A DNA stretch of 64,000 bases from Catillopecten margaritatus gill symbiont (GCA_037956075.1 CP138327.1:1372296-1436295), one strand, 5' to 3'. Counted from the first letter of the stretch, positions 19,051 through 30,409 are shown. Notes: generated from the letters alone by a model not told the origin. A program made the numbers and translations.

Positions 19051-19707
19051 TTATAGGTTGTGCAGAATTTGACTGTGTTGTTTTAACCAAACATCCGCTT
19101 GCTTATGCTCAGGCATCATCGTTGTCAATAGTTTATAAAAATCCTTAGAATGATTTTTATGCACAATATGTGCTAATTCGTGCGCAATGACCATTTCAAT
19201 CACCGAGATTGGTGCCATCATTAACAAATAATTTAGGTTGATATTGTTCGTGGCACTGCACGAACCCCAACGGGTTTTTTGCGCTTTGAAACGAATTTCT
19301 TTATAATCTAAATCGTATTTATCAGCCAGTTTTTCCAGTATCGGCATTGCAGTCTTTATAAACTCTTTTTTATAAAACCAATGGAAGGCTTTATTGCCTT
19401 CATAGTTTGTATTGAGTTGAAAATACTGTCCATCAAAATCAAGCGGATTACCAAGTTCAGTATGTTGCAAAAGATACGACTCACCTAAGAATAAATACAC
19501 ATTACCGATTTTATAATTTTGCTCAAGTGGTGTATTGTTTATTATTTCTGCTTGTTTTTTCTGAATCCAACTTTGCTTTTCATTAATAAAATTTTCAATT
19601 TTCTTAATACTCAACCGCATCGGTGCACGTACAAGCAGGCGTGCTTGTTTGTCAATCTGTATGGAAAGAGTTTTGCGTTTAGAACGGATTAGCTGATAAT
19701 CTATCAT
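19051..19707 (-). CDS. ygjP: YgjP-like zinc metallopeptidase
   Basis: 218 residues. The zinc motif HELAHIVHKNHS is present near residue 175, preceded by the family block KTRWGSCSATNNINLNYLL. An N-terminal segment of beta strands (KRKTLSIQI, LLVRAPMRLS) matches the YgjP/DUF45 family, cytoplasmic SprT-like proteins of unknown substrate. Convergent with grxD, with only four bases between the stops. Confidence 0.87.
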   Translation of the reverse strand: MIDYQLIRSKRKTLSIQIDKQARLLVRAPMRLSIKKIENFINEKQSWIQKKQAEIINNTPLEQNYKIGNVYLFLGESYLLQHTELGNPLDFDGQYFQLNTNYEGNKAFHWFYKKEFIKTAMPILEKLADKYDLDYKEIRFKAQKTRWGSCSATNNINLNYLLMMAPISVIEMVIAHELAHIVHKNHSKDFYKLLTTMMPEHKQADVWLKQHSQILHNL

Positions 19708-19875
19708 TGCAATATTTTACATTACTATAAAATTATAACAACCCAAGCACATTTTTGGTCTAAGCCATTTATGAGACCCCTGCATTGAGTATGGATACTG
19801 GATAAAATTGGTTTTTAGGCGGTATTCGTGCCTAATGTAGGGGGCTTATTATTAACTGAATTACTCAAAAAAGAC

Positions 19876-20739
19876 ATGATGAAATATTTTTTAAGAACAA
19901 TACAAACGGTAGTAACGATGATAATGCTCGGTGGGAGTCATCAATCATTAGCTAAAGAGTTTCAAACTTTTCCTCACGCTAATTTAGTTCAAGTAAATGA
20001 TGGAGACAGTTTTTATGTAAATACAGGTCAAGAAGATATACACATAAGGCTTTATTTTGTTGATTGTCCTGAAACTAAGATGGGGTCAACATCTGATGCA
20101 CAGCGTGTTCGGGAACAAATGAGATACTTTGGGCTTGTTGATGTAAAAGAAATGGTGTGGTTTGGAAATGAAGCAAGGGAATTTATTAAAAAGGAATTGT
20201 CTTCTGAATTCACTGTACATACAGTCTTTGCAGGTGCAATGGGTAGATCAAAAAAACGCAGAGTATATGGGATCATTGAAACTAAAAATGGAGATGACCT
20301 GGGAAGTTTGCTTGTAAAAAATGGGCTTTGCAGACCTCACGGTGTTGGCAGAAAATTACCAAATGGCGTCTCAAGAGATGAAATGTTTGAGAAGTTACGA
20401 GACTTAAAAGATGAAGCAATGTTACGAAGGGTTGGTGTGTGGGCTAAAAGTGATCCAAACAAAATAGCCGAGTTTCGAGAGACCCAGCGTAATGAAAATG
20501 CAGAGCTTAAAAAATTACAAAACGAATTAAATTATAAGATAACAGTTCAAAATAAATTAGATTTAAATACAGCCACCAGTCAACAACTTGAATCCATTAA
20601 AGGTATTGGACCAGCTCTAGCGCATAAAATTATTAATGCAAGACCTTATAAAAATATTGAAGACCTTCTAAAAGTAAAAGGTATTGGCCCAAAGTCTATT
20701 ATCAAAATTCGCCCTTATTTTTTTGATTCGGACGAGTAA
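19876..20739 (+). CDS. Secreted thermonuclease-like nuclease with helix-hairpin-helix tail
   Basis: About 287 residues from the ATG at 19876 (a GTG at 19828 is in frame). The N-terminal hydrophobic stretch and SLAKE suggest export. The SNase core follows: [22 protein letters not shown] (first catalytic Arg and Asp/Glu), [24 protein letters not shown] charged linker leads to a ComEA-type double HhH ([35 protein letters not shown]) for DNA binding. The role may be nutrient scavenging or DNA processing at the cell surface. It borders the accessory patch at 20740. Confidence 0.82.
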   Translation: MMKYFLRTIQTVVTMIMLGGSHQSLAKEFQTFPHANLVQVNDGDSFYVNTGQEDIHIRLYFVDCPETKMGSTSDAQRVREQMRYFGLVDVKEMVWFGNEAREFIKKELSSEFTVHTVFAGAMGRSKKRRVYGIIETKNGDDLGSLLVKNGLCRPHGVGRKLPNGVSRDEMFEKLRDLKDEAMLRRVGVWAKSDPNKIAEFRETQRNENAELKKLQNELNYKITVQNKLDLNTATSQQLESIKGIGPALAHKIINARPYKNIEDLLKVKGIGPKSIIKIRPYFFDSDE

Positions 20740-20766
20740 TGGACAAAAGTAGAAATCACAAGCCTG

Positions 20767-20915
20767 GCACCACGCTCATTCCAATCTTTTTGATGATGTG
20801 AGTTTTGTGCGGTTCTGATAACACGCCTTGGGTGGGGCATCATGATGGTTGCTTGTCCAGATTCATTCGTCACTTCTGCTATGGTATTGTCAGAGCCGTT
20901 TGGATACGAAGATTT
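20767..20915 (-). pseudogene. Degenerate copy of the purL 3' end
   Basis: On the minus strand the translation ([20 protein letters not shown], then [20 protein letters not shown]) is a diverged copy of the C terminus of the PurL protein encoded at 22262, in the same orientation. By eye the DNA is roughly 85-90% identical over ~145 bp. The catalytic HPER is HPRR, and both ends of the homology are abrupt. It is a relic of duplication, not a gene. Confidence 0.85.
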
Positions 20916-20924
20916 CCACCCCCT

Positions 20925-20992
20925 TGTCATCCCGAGCGTAGTCGAGGGATCTTACTCCCACAAAAGATCCCTCGGCTACGCTCGGGATGACA
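20925..20992. repeat. Inverted pair of the 29-bp dispersed palindromic element
   Basis: The left arm (20925-20953) and right arm (20964-20992) are reverse complements with one mismatch and a 10-base loop. The same ~68-bp structure occurs at 21985-22052 with perfect arms. As RNA it would form a very stable hairpin. No protein-coding content. Confidence 0.85.
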
Positions 20993-21042
20993 GTGGAGAT
21001 AAGGGGGTAGATAAAGGGACACAAACATTAATTATTTAAAAA

Positions 21043-21101
21043 CACCTAACAAATCATTCCAGCCGACCGCTAACGCGTCGGCTGAATTCAAGCACTAGAT
21101 G
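21043..21101. other. attC-like recombination site (left)
   Basis: This has the layout of an integron attC: an R''-like CCTAAC at 21045, an L'' CAGCCGAC (21060-21067), the centre with AACGCG, a perfectly complementary L' GTCGGCTG (21077-21084), and a weak R' (ACTAGATG). One extrahelical base breaks the pairing outside the L box, as in genuine attC stems. A near-identical copy lies at 21708-21768. The R' box is poor, so this may be a worn site. Confidence 0.6.
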
Positions 21102-21149
21102 TCGCTTTCCATCTTACTATTTTTCTTAATAGAAAGTTTGGAGAAAATT

Positions 21150-21365
21150 ATGACTAATAACAAGCAATTTTATTTTGAGGACTGTGAATTTAAAAAATCC
21201 AGCCTTTCTAAAAGTATTTCAGATATGTGTGTTGAAGTTGCAATTAATAATGATGGTGTTGGTGTTAGAGATTCTAAGGATAGCCAAAAAACAACATTGA
21301 ATTTTACTCATCAAGAATGGTCTGCTTTTATCAAAGGAGTTAAATTGAATGAATTTAACGAATAG
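21150..21365 (+). CDS. DUF397-like small protein in a cassette
   Basis: 71 residues from the ATG at 21150, which follows TTTGGAGAAA. The core (CVEVAINNDGVGVRDSKDSQ and LNFTHQEWSAFIKGVK) is the DUF397 pattern, a small domain abundant in Actinobacteria, where it sits beside helix-turn-helix regulators. It is unexpected in a gammaproteobacterium, suggesting lateral transfer. First gene of a three-gene group bracketed by attC-like repeats. Confidence 0.75.
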   Translation: MTNNKQFYFEDCEFKKSSLSKSISDMCVEVAINNDGVGVRDSKDSQKTTLNFTHQEWSAFIKGVKLNEFNE

Positions 21366-21449
21366 TAAATAAGAAGGTGTCACTTTTTTCATTTGTTTGG
21401 TGCTTTATCATACCAAAAGAACAAATAAGAAATGTGTTAAAATTCAGCT

Positions 21450-21626
21450 ATGAAAGAAAAAATTTCTGATTATTTATTGGATATTTCCAAACTCATTTTT
21501 GCAGGTGTTGTGTTAAGTGCTATCCTGCAAGTAGAGGGCGTGTCTAAATTAGTTATTTTATCAATAGGTATATATGCCACAATGATATTTGCTGGTATTG
21601 CCTTTATGTTAATAAGGAGTAAATAA
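21450..21626 (+). CDS. Small two-helix membrane protein (DUF6722-like)
   Basis: 58 residues: MKEKISDYLLDISKLIFAG, then two hydrophobic helices (IFAGVVLSAILQV and LVILSIGIYATMIFAGIAFML) and a basic end (IRSK). This resembles the small DUF6722-type membrane proteins. The start is the only ATG; a weak A-rich leader precedes it. Its stop overlaps the next ATG (TAATGG). Confidence 0.65.
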   Translation: MKEKISDYLLDISKLIFAGVVLSAILQVEGVSKLVILSIGIYATMIFAGIAFMLIRSK

Positions 21627-21715
21627 TGGAAGCACTAATTTTATTTTCCGGTCTTGCTATTGTTGGCACTATAGCATTTATTGCTGTTTTTTGGTATCAA
21701 CGTACACACACTTAA
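21626..21715 (+). CDS. 29-residue single-span membrane peptide
   Basis: MEALILFSGLAIVGTIAFIA continues to VFWYQRTHT. A strong ribosome site (AAGGAG) 6 bp upstream and start-stop overlap with the preceding gene argue that it is translated. It resembles small membrane peptides of transport complexes, but no family is assigned. Its stop codon lies inside the right attC-like site, as is typical of integron cassettes. Confidence 0.6.
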   Translation: MEALILFSGLAIVGTIAFIAVFWYQRTHT

Positions 21716-21768
21716 CAAATCATTCCAGCCGACCGCTAACGCGTCAGGTGATTTCAAGCGTTAAGTGC
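21708..21768. other. attC-like recombination site (right)
   Basis: This site carries a full R''/R' pair: CACTTAAC at the left and GTTAAGTG at the right, exact complements with the GTTRRRY core. Between them are the same AAATCATTC, CAGCCGAC and AACGCG blocks as in the left site, but L' is partly degraded (GTCAGGTG). The two sites are 667 bp apart, a normal cassette size. No integrase gene is in the window. Confidence 0.65.
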
Positions 21769-21984
21769 TGAATAACACCTTAATATTTAACTACTTTTTT
21801 GAAAATCAAGGGGCAGAGTAATTGATTTTTAAATCGTTCTGATTTTCTATCTCCATCCCTTGAAAAAAACCTAATTGGGCGTTTAATCTGATTCTCAAGT
21901 CTATCAACAAAATTCCCATCTCTCAATACCAAACCTTTATTGGTTGAGTTTCTGATCAAGTCAGTTGTTTTTATTGTCAACCCC

Positions 21985-22052
21985 TGTCATCCCGAGCGTA
22001 GCCGAGGGATCTTACTCCCACAAAAGATCCCTCGGCTACGCTCGGGATGACA
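21985..22052. repeat. Perfect inverted pair of the 29-bp dispersed element
   Basis: Arms 21985-22013 and 22024-22052 are perfect reverse complements around a 10-base loop (ACTCCCACAA). The loop and arms match the copy at 20925-20992, which suggests the pair is the mobile or amplified unit. Confidence 0.85.
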
Positions 22053-22173
22053 GTGTAAAATATACTCGGGATGACAGTATGAGATCTATGCATTAGATAT
22101 TGTCTTAAAAGCCAATCATTAATCTAGCTATTTTCACATTATTCCATGCTCTTTATTAGCAATATCACTTAGA

Positions 22174-22202
22174 AACTTACCCTAATATTTATAGGGTAAG
22201 TT
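22174..22202. other. Hairpin downstream of purL
   Basis: An 11-bp stem AACTTACCCTA/TAGGGTAAGTT with a 7-base loop, about 60-90 bp beyond the purL stop. No T-run follows on the purL strand, so termination is uncertain; it may stabilise the transcript 3' end. Confidence 0.55.
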
Positions 22203-22261
22203 GGTTAGTCTTGACAATAATACAAAGGGTTTTGCAAAAAAGATCAGGTTTATTTGGCAAT

Positions 22262-25200
22262 CTACCCAACCCAGACTCTGGCATTTTCAAACATCCGCAT
22301 CCACGGGCTTCGCTCATCCCAATCTTTTTGATGATGTGAGTTTTGCACGGCTCTGATAACTCGTTCTGGGTGGGGCATCATAATGGTTACTTGTCCAGAT
22401 TCATTCGTCATTCCTGCGATGGCGTTGTCGGAGCCGTTTGGATTGTGAGGGTAATTTTGGGTTGGGTTGGCATTGTGATCGACATATTGTAGGGCAATGT
22501 TATTTACACGGGCCTTGCCCGTGTAAATAGCGCGACCTTCGCCGTGGGCGAGGGTGATTGGCATTACTGAGTCTTCCATGTTTTTTAAGAAAATGGAGTT
22601 GGATTTTCCAATTTTAACGGAAGAAAAACGCGCTTCAAATTGTTCGGAAACATTGCGATTAAAGCTTGGCCAGTTTTGTGAACCTGGGATGATGTTAGTG
22701 AGGTTGGACATCATTTGGCAGCCATTACAGACACCTAAAGAGAAGCTGTCGTTGCGATTAAAAAAGGTTTCAAATTCGTCTTTGGCACGAGGGTTGTGCA
22801 GGATGGAGTTTGCCCAACCACGACCTGCACCTAAGACATCGCCATACGAAAAACCGCCACAGGCGACCAAACCCTTAAAGTCTGACAATGACAAACGACC
22901 CGATAGGATGTCGCTCATATGCACATCAACGGCTTCAAAACCTGCTTTGTTAAAGGCGACTGCCATTTCTATTTGTCCGTTGACGCCTTGCTCTCGCAAT
23001 ATTGCCACTTTAGGGCGATGGGTGAGGATGGATGGCGCTTGGTTAATGTCAAAAGTGAGTTTGGTTTGTAAGCCTGCGGTATTTTCTGCGACTAAATCAA
23101 ATTCTTGTTTGGCACATTCGGGATTATCTCTTAGTTTGGCAATTTCAAAAGAAGTTTTGCTCCACAGTTGCTGTAAAGTGGCACGCTTTTCGCTGTAATT
23201 GCCGATGTTAATTGTGTCGGTGGTATTTAGTGTGGCAATCGTGCGAGTGTGGTTTGATAATCCTGCTTTGGATAAGGCGTTGGTTACTGCATCTTTGTTG
23301 GCACTGCTCACTTGAATAACACAACCTAATTCTTCGTTGAACAATGTTTCAATGTCGCTTTCCACGATGTCTAAACCACAATGTGAGGCGAATGCCATTT
23401 CTAACAAACTAATCAACACTCCCCCATCGCTACGGTCGTGATAAGCAGTAATTAAACCATCTTTATTCAGTTGGTTAATCACAGTGAAGAATGCTTTAAA
23501 TAAAGCAGAATCATCCATATTCGGTGCAATATCGCCAATCTGATTGTAAACTTGTGCCAAGCACGAGCCACCCATACGATTTTGATTTTTTCCTAAGTCA
23601 ATTAACAATAATTCACTCTCAATGGTTGTATCCAGTAAAGGGGTGATTTGCACTCTGACATCAGGGGTTTTGGAAAAGGCGGTGATAACTAAAGAGAGTG
23701 GAGAGGTGACGGATTTGTCTTTGCCATTTTCTGTCCAAGCACTTTTCATACTCATCGAATCTTTACCCACTGGCACGGTTAAACCGAGTTCTGGACACAA
23801 ATCCATTCCAACTGCTCGGACTGCTTCAAATAATTTGGCATCTTCGCCTTTATGTCCGCTCGCACTCATCCAATTTGCACTCAAACTAATGTGGTGAATG
23901 TCTTCTACATAACCACCCAACATATTCGTCAACGCTTCACCAATCGTCATTCTTGCTGCGGCATTTGCATCACAAAGTGCTAACGGTGCTCGCTCGCCCA
24001 ATGACATAATCTCACCTTTGTAGCCGTCATAATCTGCAATAGAAATCGCACAATCTGCCACTGGCACTTGCCACGGTCCAACGAATTGGTCGCGTGCCAC
24101 CATGCCCGTTACACTTCTGTCGCCAATGGTGATTAGGAAGTTTTTACTGGCAACGGTGGGTAGTTGTAATATTCTTGAAATTGCATCATCCAGTTGAATG
24201 TTGCTAGTGTCTAAAGCATTGAGTTTAATCGGCTGTGTTACTGCGTCAATTGATGTTTTTGGTGGATTGCCGAGCAGCACTGCCATTGGCATTTCAATGG
24301 GATTATTTGCAAATAAATCGTCACTTAAAATCAATTCTTGTTCTTTGGTTGACTCGCCCAAAACAGCAAATGGCGCTCGTTCTCGCGCACAAATATTGCC
24401 AAATAATTCAAGGCTTTCATCGGCAATTGCCAGCACATAGCGTTCTTGTGATTCGTTACACCATACTTCTAATGGCGACATTTCTTTGTCATCATTTGGG
24501 ATATTACGCAGTTTGAATTTAGCGCCTTTACCCGAATCATTCACTAACTCGGGTAAGCCATTTGACAAGCCACCTGCACCAATATCGTGAATAGAAATAA
24601 TCGGATTTTTATCGCCTAAATTTGCACAGCGGTCAATGACTTCTTGTGCACGGCGCTCCATTTCTGGGTTGGCGCGTTGCACGGAGGCAAAATCTAAATC
24701 TTCACTTTGCTCACCACTTTTGATGCTTGACGCCGCGCCGCCACCCAGTCCAATCAACATCGCAGGACCACCCAGCACGATGATTTTACTGCCGACAGGG
24801 ATAATACCTTTTTCAATGTGTTGTTCTTGAATATGCCCCAAACCCCCTGCCAACATAATCGGCTTGTGGTAACCACGCACATCACCATCTGGGGTTTGTT
24901 GCTCGTAAGTTCTGAAATAACCCAGTGTGTTTGGGCGACCAAATTCGTTGTTAAAACTCGCCGCACCAATCGGGCCTTCAAGCATAATATCTAACGCTGA
25001 TTGAATTTGACTCGGCTTGCCATTATCTACTTCCCACGGTTGAACAGCGCCTTTAATTTTTAGATTAGAAACGCTGAAACCACACAAACCCACTTTTGGT
25101 TTTGAGCCTTTTCCCGTTGCCCCTTCATCACGAATTTCACCGCCCGAACCTGTCGCCGCACCTGGGTGTGGGGCAATTGCGGTGGGGTGATTGTGGGTTT

Positions 25201-26056
25201 CCACTTTCATCAAAATCGCTCGATGCTCGGTTGAATTGACATATTTGCCATTCGCATCCGCATAAAAACGCCCACCTTCATAGCCCGCCATCACCGCCGA
25301 GTTATCCGAGTAAACACTCAACAAGCCTTCGGGGTGTTGGTGATAAGTGTTGCGAATCATTGCGAACAAACTGCTCGCCTGCTCTTCGCCATCAATTGTC
25401 CAATCAGCATTAAAAATCTTATGGCGACAATGCTCAGAATTTGCCTGTGCAAACATCATTAATTCAATGTCATTTGGATTGCGTTTGAGTTGGGTAAAAC
25501 TATCGACTAAATACTCAATTTCCCCCGCAGAAAGCGCCAATCCCAAAGTGGCATTAGCACGCTCTAAAGCAGATTTTCCTTCCGCCAAAATATCAACACT
25601 GCGGAATGGTTGCGGTTCAAAATCATCAAAAATCGTCTGTGCATCGTCTATTGAAGACAACTCAGATTCTGTCATCTTATCCATCACAATTGCTAAAACT
25701 GCTTTTTTATCCGCAATGATTTTATCAAAATGATAAACCACCCCTCGCTCAATTCGTTTCACCTTTTGCAACCCACACAAATGCAAAATATCACTGGCTT
25801 TTGACGACCAAGGTGAAATCGTGCCAAGGCGTGGAATAACAACAACTTCCGAGCTGTCGTCTATATCAATGTGCTTTTCGTAATCCAACAATTTTTCCAG
25901 CGTTGCCGACTCGCCATTACTTAATGAACTTTCACAATCTGCAAAATGCACAAATTCCGTACCCATCAATTGCACCCCAAGAGGCGACAGTTTTTTATTA
26001 AGTGCTTCTTGTTTAAATGCACCGAGTGCTTGAATGTTTTTTATAATTTTAATCAT
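22262..26056 (-). CDS. purL: Phosphoribosylformylglycinamidine synthase PurL (large type)
   Basis: 1264 residues, the single-chain gammaproteobacterial form (~1290). It converts FGAR to FGAM with ATP and glutamine in purine synthesis. Seen in order: linker domain with [14 protein letters not shown]-binding [52 protein letters not shown], and the C-terminal glutaminase with nucleophile LGVCNGCQM and [11 protein letters not shown] degraded copy of its 3' end lies at 20767. The start overlaps the upstream Bro-N gene by 8 bp. Confidence 0.97.
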   Translation of the reverse strand: MIKIIKNIQALGAFKQEALNKKLSPLGVQLMGTEFVHFADCESSLSNGESATLEKLLDYEKHIDIDDSSEVVVIPRLGTISPWSSKASDILHLCGLQKVKRIERGVVYHFDKIIADKKAVLAIVMDKMTESELSSIDDAQTIFDDFEPQPFRSVDILAEGKSALERANATLGLALSAGEIEYLVDSFTQLKRNPNDIELMMFAQANSEHCRHKIFNADWTIDGEEQASSLFAMIRNTYHQHPEGLLSVYSDNSAVMAGYEGGRFYADANGKYVNSTEHRAILMKVETHNHPTAIAPHPGAATGSGGEIRDEGATGKGSKPKVGLCGFSVSNLKIKGAVQPWEVDNGKPSQIQSALDIMLEGPIGAASFNNEFGRPNTLGYFRTYEQQTPDGDVRGYHKPIMLAGGLGHIQEQHIEKGIIPVGSKIIVLGGPAMLIGLGGGAASSIKSGEQSEDLDFASVQRANPEMERRAQEVIDRCANLGDKNPIISIHDIGAGGLSNGLPELVNDSGKGAKFKLRNIPNDDKEMSPLEVWCNESQERYVLAIADESLELFGNICARERAPFAVLGESTKEQELILSDDLFANNPIEMPMAVLLGNPPKTSIDAVTQPIKLNALDTSNIQLDDAISRILQLPTVASKNFLITIGDRSVTGMVARDQFVGPWQVPVADCAISIADYDGYKGEIMSLGERAPLALCDANAAARMTIGEALTNMLGGYVEDIHHISLSANWMSASGHKGEDAKLFEAVRAVGMDLCPELGLTVPVGKDSMSMKSAWTENGKDKSVTSPLSLVITAFSKTPDVRVQITPLLDTTIESELLLIDLGKNQNRMGGSCLAQVYNQIGDIAPNMDDSALFKAFFTVINQLNKDGLITAYHDRSDGGVLISLLEMAFASHCGLDIVESDIETLFNEELGCVIQVSSANKDAVTNALSKAGLSNHTRTIATLNTTDTINIGNYSEKRATLQQLWSKTSFEIAKLRDNPECAKQEFDLVAENTAGLQTKLTFDINQAPSILTHRPKVAILREQGVNGQIEMAVAFNKAGFEAVDVHMSDILSGRLSLSDFKGLVACGGFSYGDVLGAGRGWANSILHNPRAKDEFETFFNRNDSFSLGVCNGCQMMSNLTNIIPGSQNWPSFNRNVSEQFEARFSSVKIGKSNSIFLKNMEDSVMPITLAHGEGRAIYTGKARVNNIALQYVDHNANPTQNYPHNPNGSDNAIAGMTNESGQVTIMMPHPERVIRAVQNSHHQKDWDERSPWMRMFENARVWVG

Positions 26057-26867
26057 TGTGTTTTTTATCGCTTAAAATATTTTTATTAAGTTTTTGCTCT
26101 AATGTCATCTTCGCACTTTTAGCCACCGAGCCGCCTTTTCTAGCAACCACTTTGTTTTCATCTAAACCCATCGGCTGTTCATTTTTACTAATCTCAGTCG
26201 TAGAGGCTTCCGCCAACATACCAAGTACCAACTCCAAATTAGTCATATTATCCTTTAATGACTCTTTGTGCAACCCCTTAAATTTTTTATATTCTTGGGT
26301 ATTCATCTCACTCCAAGAGTGCAAAATTTCATTGGTTAAAATAGCATATTCCAATCCTTCTTTAACGCCTCTTTCCTTCCATTCATCCGTTAATTCTTTA
26401 CGAATTTCAATAGATTTCAGCCGTTGGTTAATCCATTTTTCATCATAACCTTTTTTCTGATAACTTTGAATAGCACGATTAATAGCCAATTCAGGGTCGT
26501 AAATTTCATTAATTCTATCATCACCAACCTTTGCCAGCCAAAGTTTAAATGGCTCGGCTTTAGGCGAAGGAATGGATTGAATTAATCTAAAAATCGTTTT
26601 GGTATCAGCAACATCGGTCAAATAGTATTTGCCATCTGTGGATTGTAATTTCAGTTGTCCCATATCTTGGGACAACTGAGACCCTTCCTTGTGCAACTTG
26701 GTTTTTAACGCATTCCAATATTTTCGTGGGCGAGGGCTATCGGTTAAAACTTCGATAATATCCACCACCGAAAAATACCATTCTTGTTGATTTTCATCCC
26801 AATTTCTACGAATGGATTTATCTTGAAAAATAATGGGCTGGTCTTTTTTTGGTGAGTTATTTGGCAT
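26049..26867 (-). CDS. Bro-N domain protein (phage antirepressor-like)
   Basis: 272 residues. The N-terminal Bro-N domain is seen as [43 protein letters not shown] and [32 protein letters not shown]. The C-terminal part ([22 protein letters not shown], the [13 protein letters not shown] block and [10 protein letters not shown]) is shared with a widespread chromosomal family related to DinD. Such proteins bind DNA and often come from phage. Here it overlaps purL and lies in a housekeeping operon, so it may be an acquired passenger. Confidence 0.85.
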   Translation of the reverse strand: MPNNSPKKDQPIIFQDKSIRRNWDENQQEWYFSVVDIIEVLTDSPRPRKYWNALKTKLHKEGSQLSQDMGQLKLQSTDGKYYLTDVADTKTIFRLIQSIPSPKAEPFKLWLAKVGDDRINEIYDPELAINRAIQSYQKKGYDEKWINQRLKSIEIRKELTDEWKERGVKEGLEYAILTNEILHSWSEMNTQEYKKFKGLHKESLKDNMTNLELVLGMLAEASTTEISKNEQPMGLDENKVVARKGGSVAKSAKMTLEQKLNKNILSDKKHND

Positions 26868-26923
26868 TTTGTAATTGCTTTAATTTACCTTGGTTAAAAA
26901 ATTGAACCACAAAATGGCATAAC

Positions 26924-27664
26924 TTACAACTGTGCCATCACCTCTTCAGAAATATCAGCATTATGATAAACTTCCTGCGTGTCATCCAAATCTTCTAAAC
27001 GCTCGATGAGTTTCATAAATTTTTCTGCGTCGCCGAGGTTGAGTTCAATGCGATTAGCAGGCTCCATTGTTACTTCTGAGTGTGAGGCTTCAAAACCTGC
27101 GTCAGTCAATGCGTCTTTAACGGTGAAAAAATCTTCGGGGGTGGTGATAACATCGATAGAACCGTCGTCATTGGCAACCACATCTTCAGCACCTGCGTCC
27201 AGTGCGGCTTCCATAATAGCATCTTCATCGCCCTTTTCAAAACTGATAAAACCTTGTTTGTTGAATAAATACGCGACTGAACCGTCGGTGCCGAGATTGC
27301 CACCGTGTTTGGTAAATGCGTGGCGAACATCAGCCACGGTGCGATTGCGATTATCGGTAAGCGTGTCCACCATTACAGCGGTGCCACCTAAGCCGTAACC
27401 TTCATAACGCACTTCGTCATAGTTTTCACCATCAAGGTCGCCAGAGCCTCGTTTAACCGCACTTTCGATGGTGTCGCGTTTCATATTCGCCGCTAAAGCC
27501 TTGTCAATGACCATTCTGAGTGAAGGGTTGTTTTCAATCACACCACCACCTTGTTTGGCGGCAATCACAATTTCCTTAATCAATTTGGTAAAAATCTTGC
27601 CTCGTTTTGCATCCTGTGCGCCTTTGCGGTGTTGAATGTTATGCCATTTACTATGTCCTGCCAT
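26924..27664 (-). CDS. yebC: YebC/PmpR-family protein
   Basis: 246 residues, standard length. It begins [19 protein letters not shown] and contains [20 protein letters not shown] and the acidic C-terminal domain ([16 protein letters not shown]). The family has been described both as transcription regulators and as ribosome-associated factors easing proline-stall translation. It lies 3 bp after nadA. Confidence 0.95.
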   Translation of the reverse strand: MAGHSKWHNIQHRKGAQDAKRGKIFTKLIKEIVIAAKQGGGVIENNPSLRMVIDKALAANMKRDTIESAVKRGSGDLDGENYDEVRYEGYGLGGTAVMVDTLTDNRNRTVADVRHAFTKHGGNLGTDGSVAYLFNKQGFISFEKGDEDAIMEAALDAGAEDVVANDDGSIDVITTPEDFFTVKDALTDAGFEASHSEVTMEPANRIELNLGDAEKFMKLIERLEDLDDTQEVYHNADISEEVMAQL

Positions 27665-27667
27665 TTT

Positions 27668-28618
27668 TTATTTCTCCGTAAAATCTAATAATTTTTGAAT
27701 AGAATATTTTGCTTTTTCAGCAATATCAGCGTCAATTTTAATTTCATTTTGACCCGTTTGTAATACTTTTAATAATTTCTCTAAATCGTTCATTGCCATC
27801 CACTCACAATGCGCACAAGACTCACAATCCGCTCCCACACCCATTGTCGGCGCTTCAATTAAAGTTTTATTAGGGGCGACTTCGTGCATTTTGTGAAAAA
27901 TACCGTTATCGGTGGCAATGATAAAAGTGGTTTCTTTTCTGTTTTTAACGGCATTAATCAACGCCGTGGTTGAGCCAACCACATCTGCCAAATCCACCAC
28001 TGCTTGTGGCGATTCGGGATGCACCAGAACTGCTGCCTCAGGATGTTTGGCTTTAAGTGTAATAAGTGCATCGGCTTTAAATCGTTCATGCACCACGCAA
28101 GAGCCTTGCCAAAGTAACATATCTGCACCCGTTTCATTTTGCACATAATTACCCAAATGTTTGTCAGGTGCCCAAAGGATTTTCTCCCCTTGTGCGTGCA
28201 AATGTTTTGCCACCGTTAACGCACTACCCGAAGTGACTACCCAGTCGGCACGTGCCTTAACGGCAGCAGAAGTGTTGGCGTAAACCACCACTTTTCTATC
28301 AGGATATTGGTCGCAAAATTTGGAAAAATCCTCAATCGGGCAATCTTCATCAAGCGAACAAGTTGCTCCTTCGTCAAGTACCAAAACGGTTTTTCCAGGG
28401 GAAAGAATTTTCGCCGTTTCCCCCATAAATTTAACCCCCGCAACGATAATGATATCGGCATCAGAGTTTTGCCCAAAACGCGCCATTTCTAATGAGTCAG
28501 AAACTTTGCCTCCTGTTTGCTCTGCAAGCGTTTGTAATTCGCCAGAGACATAATAATGCGCTACTAAAACGGCATTTTTGGCTTTTAATTCAGCAGCGAT
28601 TTGGTCTTGGATGGACAC
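27668..28618 (-). CDS. nadA: Quinolinate synthase NadA
   Basis: 316 residues. It condenses iminoaspartate with dihydroxyacetone phosphate to quinolinate in NAD synthesis and holds a [4Fe-4S] cluster. Motifs: [51 protein letters not shown] and the C-terminal [13 protein letters not shown] with cluster cysteine. nadB and nadC are not in the window. Closely spaced between yebC and aspS. Confidence 0.96.
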   Translation of the reverse strand: MSIQDQIAAELKAKNAVLVAHYYVSGELQTLAEQTGGKVSDSLEMARFGQNSDADIIIVAGVKFMGETAKILSPGKTVLVLDEGATCSLDEDCPIEDFSKFCDQYPDRKVVVYANTSAAVKARADWVVTSGSALTVAKHLHAQGEKILWAPDKHLGNYVQNETGADMLLWQGSCVVHERFKADALITLKAKHPEAAVLVHPESPQAVVDLADVVGSTTALINAVKNRKETTFIIATDNGIFHKMHEVAPNKTLIEAPTMGVGADCESCAHCEWMAMNDLEKLLKVLQTGQNEIKIDADIAEKAKYSIQKLLDFTEK

Positions 28619-28627
28619 GATTTAAGC

Positions 28628-30388
28628 TTAATCTTCTTTTTCTGGCAAGTCAACTTTAACACTCAGCTCTCGTAATACCTTGTTCGGAACAGCAGCAGGA
28701 GCACTTGTTAGTAAACAGGCAGCAGTTTGGGTTTTGGGGAAGGCGATGACATCGCGGATGGAATCGCTGCCGGTCATAATCATCACTAAACGGTCTAAGC
28801 CGAATGCCATACCGCCGTGGGGTGGGCAGCCGTATTCTAGGGCATCGAGTAGGAAGCCGAATTTGTCTTGGGCTTCTTCGTCGGCAATGCCTAGGAGTTT
28901 TAACACGGTTTGTTGCATTTCGACTTGGTGGATGCGAATTGAGCCGCCGCCGACTTCGCTGCCGTTGATGACTAAATCGTAGGCACGAGATAGGGCGGTG
29001 GCTGCGGTGGTTTTTAAGGTTTCTGCATCGACACTTGGGGCGGTGAATGGGTGATGGATGGCGCTTAAAGAGCCATCTTCGTTTTCGTCAAACATTGGGA
29101 AATCTATTACCCAAATTGGTGCCCATTTGCAAGTGTAAAGGTCTAAATCTTTGGCAATTTTTTCACGCAAATTACCCAAGGCTTCGTTAACGATTTTAAC
29201 TTTATCGGCACCAAAAAAGATAATATCGCCTGTTTTTGCACCGACTTTATTAATAATGTTTTGTGTTACTTCTTCGCCAAGGAATTTAAGAATGGGGGAG
29301 GCAGGGCCTTCTTCATTCATCTTAATATACGCCAAACCTTTAGCACCATAAATACTGACAAATTTAGTGTAGTTGTCAATTTGTTTGCGTGAAATGCTGC
29401 TGCCACCAGGTATTTTCATAGCTGCAACTCGTGAATTTGGATTTTTAGCAGGCTCGGCAAACACTTTAAACTCAATATTTTCAAGTAATTCATCAATGCT
29501 CACAATTTCAAGCGGAATACGCATATCGGGGCGGTCAACACCGTATTTATTCATTGCATCAGCGTAAGTAATGATGGGGAATTTGTCGCCAAGGTCAACA
29601 TCAATCGCTGATTTGAACATACCACGGGTCATTTCCTCCATCATTGCCATAATTTCGTCTTCGTTCATAAACGAAGTTTCAACATCTAACTGGGTAAATT
29701 CTGGCTGGCGGTCGGCACGCAAATCTTCATCTCTGAAGCATTTAACGATTTGATAATAGCGTTCAAAACCCGACATCATTAACAATTGTTTGAATAATTG
29801 TGGCGATTGTGGCAGGGCAAAAAACTCACCTGGGTAAGTGCGTGAAGGCACGAGATAATCGCGTGCGCCTTCGGGGGTTGCCTTGGTTAAAAATGGGGTT
29901 TCAATGTCTAAAAAATCGTTGTTGTCCATAAACTCACGCATAAAGTGCGTCACTTTTGAACGCAAACGCATCCGTTGTTGCATCACATTGGTGCGTAAAT
30001 CTAAGTAGCGATATTTGAGTCGCACTTCTTCCGAAGTGTCCACTGCGTCAATCTGGAAAGGCACGGGCTTAGAGGTGTTTAAAACCTCAATTTTACTGGC
30101 AACAATTTCAATTGCACCTGTGGCGAGTTTCGGATTAATCAAATCATCCGCTCTGGCAATGACTGTGCCTGTGATTTTTAAAACAAATTCATTGCGAATG
30201 GTTTCTGCTAATGAAAAATCGGCATTATCGGGGTTAATCACCACTTGCACGATGCCGCGTTTGTCACGCACATCTAAAAAAATAACGCCACCATGGTCAC
30301 GACGGCGATTGGTCCAGCCGCAAATTTCAACGGTTTGCCCGATATTTTCTTTGCGTAATTCACCGCAATAATCTGTTCTCATACTCAT
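28628..30388 (-). CDS. aspS: Aspartyl-tRNA synthetase
   Basis: 586 residues, bacterial type. The OB-fold anticodon domain ([20 protein letters not shown]) is followed by the class II catalytic core: motif 2 [21 protein letters not shown], the bacterial GAD insertion around residues 290-400, and motif 3 [12 protein letters not shown]. Start ATG at 30388 within [12 protein letters not shown]. It lies 9 bp upstream of nadA, in one transcript with it. Confidence 0.97.
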   Translation of the reverse strand: MSMRTDYCGELRKENIGQTVEICGWTNRRRDHGGVIFLDVRDKRGIVQVVINPDNADFSLAETIRNEFVLKITGTVIARADDLINPKLATGAIEIVASKIEVLNTSKPVPFQIDAVDTSEEVRLKYRYLDLRTNVMQQRMRLRSKVTHFMREFMDNNDFLDIETPFLTKATPEGARDYLVPSRTYPGEFFALPQSPQLFKQLLMMSGFERYYQIVKCFRDEDLRADRQPEFTQLDVETSFMNEDEIMAMMEEMTRGMFKSAIDVDLGDKFPIITYADAMNKYGVDRPDMRIPLEIVSIDELLENIEFKVFAEPAKNPNSRVAAMKIPGGSSISRKQIDNYTKFVSIYGAKGLAYIKMNEEGPASPILKFLGEEVTQNIINKVGAKTGDIIFFGADKVKIVNEALGNLREKIAKDLDLYTCKWAPIWVIDFPMFDENEDGSLSAIHHPFTAPSVDAETLKTTAATALSRAYDLVINGSEVGGGSIRIHQVEMQQTVLKLLGIADEEAQDKFGFLLDALEYGCPPHGGMAFGLDRLVMIMTGSDSIRDVIAFPKTQTAACLLTSAPAAVPNKVLRELSVKVDLPEKED

Positions 30389-30409
30389 ATTTTTTCCTTG
30401 TTTTTTAGT

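Larger units (their letters stand above)
21769..22261. other. Gene-poor stretch between cassette and purL
   Basis: A 66-codon minus-strand frame (21780-21980) would need a TTG start and has no recognisable family; I regard it as doubtful or as a relic. A perfect inverted pair of the dispersed 29-bp element lies at 21985-22052, followed by a third half-copy near 22060. An 11-bp-stem hairpin lies at 22174-22202. Otherwise nothing is seen. Confidence 0.6.

Noticed and set aside
21780-21980. 66-codon minus-strand gene beside the cassette
   Set aside because: TTG start, no ribosome site and no recognisable family; kept only as a note for the stretch.
26049-26867. Bro-N gene as the edge of a prophage
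   Set aside because: It is embedded in a housekeeping operon with no phage genes nearby and belongs to a family often found as single chromosomal genes.
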